From an uncultured Bacteroides sp. (GTDB lineage: Bacteria > Bacteroidota > Bacteroidia > Bacteroidales > Bacteroidaceae), in assembly GCA_900557355.1 (NCBI GenBank), contig USSR01000224.1, positions 1 through 9,552 of the forward strand: 9,552 bases of DNA. Reading direction: 5' to 3'. This document shows, piece by piece, positions 6,973 to 9,552 of this stretch; position 1 is the first letter of the stretch; each line of letters begins with the position of its first letter. The position numbers and the translations under genes were made by a program. The notes under the pieces were generated by a model that saw only the letters and a list, made by a program, of their open reading frames with translations, was not told where the DNA came from and did not search any database.

Positions 6973-7004
6973 CAAAGATAAATAATATTTTGATTTACAA
7001 CAAA
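6973..7004 (-). promoter_or_regulatory. Promoter of the methyltransferase-rsgA transcript
   Basis: On the minus strand there is TTTG (7004-7001), a 20-base AT-rich gap, then TATCTTTG (6980-6973) followed by C. This is an exact match to the Bacteroides sigma-ABfr consensus. It begins just 15 bases past the stop codon of the HU-like gene, so the methyltransferase and rsgA have their own promoter rather than depending on read-through. Confidence 0.82.
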
Positions 7005-7019
7005 TTTCGTGTATTCTTT

Positions 7020-7646
7020 TCACCCCTTCTTCACATAAACCCTGTGTGCTCCACGTCCGGCAGTATCAATGCCGGAATCCGGGAGGGCCGCCCATTCTTT
7101 CAGTTCATTCGTAGCAGTGGTGCGCAACAACCCGGTCAATTGCTGATATTCGCTGACAGTAAGAAAAGAATGTGACTCCAGATACTTTACCGCCAGTGCC
7201 AAACGCTGCTCCGGAGCATACTTTTGCGAAGAACGACGGGTTTTCCAAGGCGCCCGCTCCAACAGGCAGCGACCGTTGATGCGATACACCAGACTCATAT
7301 CTACACGGAAATTGACTTTGCCCACCACGATGCTCTGTGCATTGCGATGCTTCGCTTTTTCTCCCGCTTCTTCCCGCTCCTTGCCTGTGCGCAGCATCAA
7401 AGCCGGAGTGAAAGTTCCGATGTCATCCAGTTTAACGGAGCGTCCCTCTGCCATCTGATGCGACATTTCGATGGCAAGTTGCTTCACAATTCCTATTATA
7501 TCACCCACATTGAAGCCGCTGCTTTCCGACAGGTTGCGTGCCAGTTGTTCTGTTGAAACCTGGTCTATCATTGCAAAGCGTGGATAGAGAACGCGCTCGC
7601 CCGTCTTGTGAATGTCGGGCATTTCTTCCATTACATAGTATGCCAT
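7020..7646 (-). CDS. HU-like DNA-binding protein with C-terminal helix-turn-helix
   Basis: This 208-residue protein starts with an HU/IHF-like fold of the Bacteroidetes HU-HIG type: YYVMEEMPDIHKTGERVLYP at the N-terminus, LARNLSESSGFNVGDIIGIV (35-54) for the helical dimer part and VKLDDIGTFTPAL (71-83) before the DNA-binding arm. It differs from ordinary HU (about 90 residues) by an extra C-terminal domain at about 145-205. There, PEQRLALAVKYLESHSFLTV and SEYQQLTGLLRTTATNELKEW look like a winged helix-turn-helix, a tail seen in many Bacteroides members. Role inferred: nucleoid-associated or locus-specific DNA binding. The ATG at 7646 follows AAACAAAAGAT. The upstream region contains an unusual set of repeats, possible binding sites for this same protein. 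Confidence 0.88.
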   Translation of the reverse strand: MAYYVMEEMPDIHKTGERVLYPRFAMIDQVSTEQLARNLSESSGFNVGDIIGIVKQLAIEMSHQMAEGRSVKLDDIGTFTPALMLRTGKEREEAGEKAKHRNAQSIVVGKVNFRVDMSLVYRINGRCLLERAPWKTRRSSQKYAPEQRLALAVKYLESHSFLTVSEYQQLTGLLRTTATNELKEWAALPDSGIDTAGRGAHRVYVKKG

Positions 7647-7670
7647 ATCTTTTGTTTATCAGACATTAAT

Positions 7671-7730
7671 GAAAAAGTTGTTCGCCATTAAAAGAAAAGC
7701 TGCTTTACATTGGGAGAAAAGTTGCTTTAC
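7671..7730 (+). repeat. Three 22-23-bp direct repeats upstream of the HU-like gene
   Basis: Units begin at 7671 (GAAAAAGTTGTTCGCC), 7694 (GAAAAGCTGCTTTACATT) and 7716 (GAAAAGTTGCTTTAC). The spacing of 23 and 22 bases is near two helical turns. The second and third units together have an inverted counterpart at 7843-7880. The function is not known; protein binding sites are the simplest reading. Confidence 0.6.
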
Positions 7731-7752
7731 TTATACTGCAAACTTTAGTCAG

Positions 7753-7830
7753 AAGTTACGGTTTTATAATCAGAACTTTCGGTTATACAATCAGAAGGTA
7801 TGGTTTTACAATCAGAAGTTTCGGTTATAG
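7753..7830 (+). repeat. Tandem 21-bp repeats (three full, one partial)
   Basis: Units at 7753-7773, 7774-7794, 7795-7815 and a partial 7816-7830 share AAgttwCGGTT(A/T)TA.AATCAG; a worn half unit ending GTCAG precedes them at 7741-7752. The period is exactly 21 bases with no spacers between units, and units differ at several positions. That excludes a CRISPR array and suggests an old tandem duplication or iteron-like protein binding sites. They lie in the predicted leader of the HU-like gene. Confidence 0.75.
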
Positions 7831-7842
7831 TTTTCTCTACGG

Positions 7843-7874
7843 CAAAGGTAACTTTTACTTTAATGTAAAGCAAG
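7843..7874 (-). promoter_or_regulatory. Candidate promoter of the HU-like gene inside the inverted repeat
   Basis: On the minus strand TACCTTTG (7850-7843) fits the -7 consensus and is followed by CC. Twenty bases upstream is CTTG (7874-7871), a near match to TTTG. It would give a leader of about 190 bases that includes all the repeats. No better -7 box was found nearer the start codon. Confidence 0.5.
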
Positions 7875-7880
7875 TTTTTG
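7843..7880 (-). repeat. Inverted copy of the 7694-7730 repeat, flanking the 21-bp array
   Basis: Read on the minus strand this is AAAA..TTGCTTTACATT, five bases, AAAAGTT. The plus-strand copy at 7695-7724 has AAAA..TGCTTTACATT, five bases, AAAAGTT. The exact shared blocks are TGCTTTACATT (7701-7711 versus 7862-7872 reversed) and AAAAGTT, with identical spacing between them. The two copies face each other about 110 bases apart with the 21-bp array between them. Confidence 0.6.
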
Positions 7881-8006
7881 ACAGGGATAAAGGAAGTTTT
7901 TAGCGAACCTGCCATGCAAGCGGCATTTGACGGATATATAATGAATTCGGCCGATGAAGTTGAAGGAATGATTGAAAAGATAGCAATTTCGGACAACTTT
8001 TTATAA
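7878..8006 (+). pseudogene. Tail of an unidentified protein gene, remnant
   Basis: The frame from 7878 (TTG) to the TAA at 8004-8006 reads like the end of a real protein: TGIKEVFSEPAMQAAFDGY, then IMNSADEVEGMIEKIA and SDNFL. The composition (acidic, helix-forming, varied) is not what AT-rich noncoding DNA gives. There is no room for a full gene because a stop lies just upstream at 7866-7868 in this frame. It is probably the 3' scrap of a deleted gene. Family not recognised. The hairpin at 8043-8070 may be its original terminator. Confidence 0.35.
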
Positions 8007-8042
8007 AAAAATCATAGGGCATGAATATGCTTATACATTTCT

Positions 8043-8070
8043 CCCCTATAGCTTTTCACAGTATAGGGGG
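8043..8070. terminator. Hairpin between two converging gene tails
   Basis: CCCCTATA (8043-8050) pairs with TATAGGGG (8062-8069) around an eleven-base loop. On the plus strand a short interval and TTGTTTT follow. It sits where a plus-strand tail (ending 8006) and a minus-strand tail (ending 8056) meet, the usual place for a terminator serving both. Confidence 0.45.
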
Positions 8071-8215
8071 CCCTATTGTTTTAAGTTCGTCGTAGTCAAG
8101 ACTCATTTCGTCATAAGCAACATGAAGTTTGTCTAATAACTCTTTATTGAAGGATATTTCGATTTACCTTTACCTCCGTAACCAGGTACTTTCAGACAAA
8201 TTAAGTAGACTAAAT
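8056..8215 (-). pseudogene. Frameshifted tail of an unidentified protein gene
   Basis: From 8163 to the TGA at 8058-8056 the minus strand reads SFNKELLDKLHVAYDEM, then SLDYDELKTIGPPIL, which looks protein-like. Immediately upstream that frame is closed by a stop (8166-8164), but a shifted frame over about 8215-8164 reads LKVPGYGGKGKSK. This suggests one gene tail broken by a frameshift. No start, no upstream portion and no recognised family. It converges with the plus-strand remnant that ends at 8006. Confidence 0.3.
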
Positions 8216-8267
8216 TAAACTAAGTGATAGTATTTTTATTTTCCGAACCTCCATCACCAAGGAGTAA

Positions 8268-8438
8268 GACATAACAAGAATTGGGATACTGTTTACACAA
8301 TATCCTCAGATTCATAAACGGAATGTAGACTTTGAAGATTGGGAAAAGGTATTAAGGATAGAATGCCAGGGAATCACTCCGGCTGATGTTTCGGATATGC
8401 TACAGACCATCAATATTCACGCAACAGAGTTAGAGTGA
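8268..8438 (+). pseudogene. Unidentified reading-frame remnant
   Basis: A plus-strand frame of 56 codons ends with TGA at 8436-8438 and reads DITRIGILFTQYPQIHKR, then DFEDWEKVLRIECQGITPA and DVSDMLQTINIHATELE. The second half has the look of a genuine helical protein tail. A stop (8265-8267) closes the frame directly upstream, and no ATG, GTG or TTG lies in the protein-like part before a Met near the end, so it is a fragment. Family not recognised. Confidence 0.35.
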
Positions 8439-8787
8439 AATTGATAAGAATGGTATCATAGGTGTCGGATATAATCACAAAATATTCCCTAATCATTCAT
8501 TATGGAAAAAGGAGAGTTCTACCAGATTACAACAATTATATGTAAGATGCCAGTTCGGGGTTCAATACATAGTTCTGATAGATCACGGCACTTCATTTCC
8601 GCTCCATTAAAATCTATGTTCGTTCTTTGAAACATTTGAAATATAACCAGTTAAAATTCAGACATACAGCTAGGCAAGGAAAGAAAAAGCAAAAATTAAG
8701 AGATCTGTAATAATAATATATAAAGAAAAGATTTACCTTTGCTCCCCCTAAAAAAGAAAGCCAAAACTAAGAAATAATTTAGTGTTT
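8439..8787. other. Gene-free stretch before the EamA transporter
   Basis: No convincing gene. A plus-strand frame at 8434-8610 (58 codons) and a small ATG frame at 8502-8630 (42 codons) are open but lack supporting features. The last 60 bases are AT-rich and contain the putative -7 box of the transporter gene. Confidence 0.4.
8734..8741 (+). promoter_or_regulatory. Putative -7 box of the EamA transporter gene
   Basis: TACCTTTG followed by CTCC matches the Bacteroides TAnnTTTG element and lies 46 bases before the ATG at 8788. No TTTG was found 19-21 bases upstream, where the sequence is an A/T run, so only half of the consensus is present. Confidence 0.5.
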
Positions 8788-9552
8788 ATGAATACAAAAG
8801 TCAAAGGATATATATTGGGAGCCGTTGCTGCCGCCACTTATGGTATGAATCCCCTCTTTACCCTTCCGCTATATAAGGAAGGTATGAATCCGGATTCCGT
8901 TCTTTTCTTCAGATATCTGTTCGCCATTCCCATCTTGGGGATTATGCTCAAAGCGAGAGGCAGAAGTTTTAGTCTGAAACAGAAAGAAATATTGCCATTA
9001 GTCATACTGGGATGGTTGGTCGCCATATCTTCTCTTACCCTATTTCAAAGCTATAACTATATGGAAGCCGGTATTGCCTCAACGATACTGTTTGTCTATC
9101 CGATTTTGGTAGCACTGATTATGGCTGTCGCCTTCAAAGAGAAAGTCACATTACAAACAGTCCTATGTATCTTTCTGGCTTTAAGCGGTATAGGGTTACT
9201 TTATAAAGGAGGTGACGGTACAACCCTCAGTCTGGTTGGCGTTGGGTTAGTCATGGCATCAGCCCTCTCCTACGCTATCTATATTGTGGGGGTAAACCGG
9301 CCGATATTAAAAGACGTGGCAACACTTAAAGTCACTTTTTATGTATTGCTTTTCGGCCTGTCGCTCTTTTTAGTCCGTGTAAATTTCGGGCAAAGCCTGC
9401 ACGTTGTCGATAAATGGTATTTATGGGGGAATCTGATTGCATTAGCTATCTTCCCTACAGCTATATCCTTTCTCTGTACGACGCAAGCCGTGCAATACAT
9501 AGGTTCTACTCCTACGGCTATCCTTGGAGCTTTGGAACCTGTCACGGCTGTA
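8788..9552 (+). CDS. EamA/DMT-superfamily transporter, cut by the window edge
   Basis: The frame opens with ATG at 8788 (MNTKVKGYILGAVAAATYG) and remains open for 255 codons to the last base, so the C-terminus lies outside the window; family members are usually about 290-300 residues. These inner-membrane carriers have ten helices in two EamA repeats and export amino acids or other metabolites. Visible are the first-repeat stretches PLFTLPLYKEGMNPDSVLFF and FRYLFAIPILGI, MEAGIASTILFVYPILVALI at the end of repeat one, and in repeat two YAIYIVGVNRP, FPTAISFLCTTQAVQYIG and the signature STPTAILGALEPVTAV. A TACCTTTG -7 box lies 46 bases upstream. The start has no clear Shine-Dalgarno sequence, as is common in Bacteroides. 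Substrate unknown. Confidence 0.92.
   Translation, partial: MNTKVKGYILGAVAAATYGMNPLFTLPLYKEGMNPDSVLFFRYLFAIPILGIMLKARGRSFSLKQKEILPLVILGWLVAISSLTLFQSYNYMEAGIASTILFVYPILVALIMAVAFKEKVTLQTVLCIFLALSGIGLLYKGGDGTTLSLVGVGLVMASALSYAIYIVGVNRPILKDVATLKVTFYVLLFGLSLFLVRVNFGQSLHVVDKWYLWGNLIALAIFPTAISFLCTTQAVQYIGSTPTAILGALEPVTAV

Noticed and set aside
7753..7830. CRISPR array
   Set aside because: The 21-bp units are directly adjacent with no spacers, differ from each other at several positions, and no cas gene is present.
7745..7996. An 83-residue minus-strand frame whose end has a seven-residue repeat (SDCKT-like)
   Set aside because: The protein repeat is only the 21-bp DNA repeat read in frame, the frame crosses the candidate promoter, and it lies opposite a better protein-like remnant. 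Probably noncoding.
8502..8630. A small 42-codon gene starting MEKGEFYQ
   Set aside because: No ribosome site or promoter, no recognised family, and the composition after the first residues is not convincing.

Overview
The window looks like a chromosome segment from a gut Bacteroides or close relative. Three signs point there. First, there are -7/-33 boxes of the Bacteroidota primary sigma factor type (TTTG, a 19-21 base gap, TAnnTTTG) at 4013-4043 and 6973-7004, with weaker ones at 7843-7874 and 8734-8741. Second, Shine-Dalgarno sequences are weak or absent. Third, the gene set fits: an HU-like protein with a C-terminal helix-turn-helix, an hdhA-type 7-alpha-hydroxysteroid dehydrogenase, a HipA remnant and a second-type RsgA GTPase. 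No tRNA, rRNA or CRISPR array was recognised.

Left part (1-2631). The first 515 bases hold no convincing gene. They carry a perfect 21-bp inverted repeat (323-368, probable terminator) and three CGTGACC repeats. Then, on the minus strand, comes a large protein (516-2279) with three zinc ribbons, a PD-(D/E)XK-type nuclease domain, three more zinc ribbons and a C-terminal NUMOD1/IENR1-like DNA-binding module. This looks like a free-standing homing-type mobile endonuclease gene. Just upstream of it is only the last quarter of a HipA-type kinase (2332-2631), whose reading frame opens directly after the stop codon of the next gene. This is the accessory, rearranged end of the window.

Middle part (2632-6780). 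A MATE-family exporter (minus) and a 7-alpha-hydroxysteroid dehydrogenase (plus) diverge from a 186-base region that contains a good promoter for the exporter and a perfect 8-5-8 palindrome (possible operator). Facing the dehydrogenase is an RsgA-like circularly permuted GTPase, followed by a hairpin terminator. It lies directly downstream of a SAM-dependent methyltransferase gene. Its reading frame has recognisable homology upstream of the first ATG, right up to the methyltransferase stop codon, so its 5' end appears damaged or misread. A strong promoter and a leader of about 185 bases with two hairpins precede the methyltransferase.

Right part (7020-9552). An HU-HIG/helix-turn-helix protein gene (minus) is preceded by an elaborate repeat region: 22-23-bp repeats, 21-bp tandem repeats, and an inverted copy of the first type that carries the putative promoter. 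From about 7878 to 8787 there is no intact gene. Instead there are short reading-frame remnants, including two gene tails converging on a hairpin. The window ends inside an EamA/DMT-family ten-helix transporter gene (8788 onward, plus strand), cut by the window edge.

The most unusual items are the six-ribbon nuclease, the repeat architecture upstream of the HU-like gene, the 5' end of rsgA, and the HipA breakpoint.
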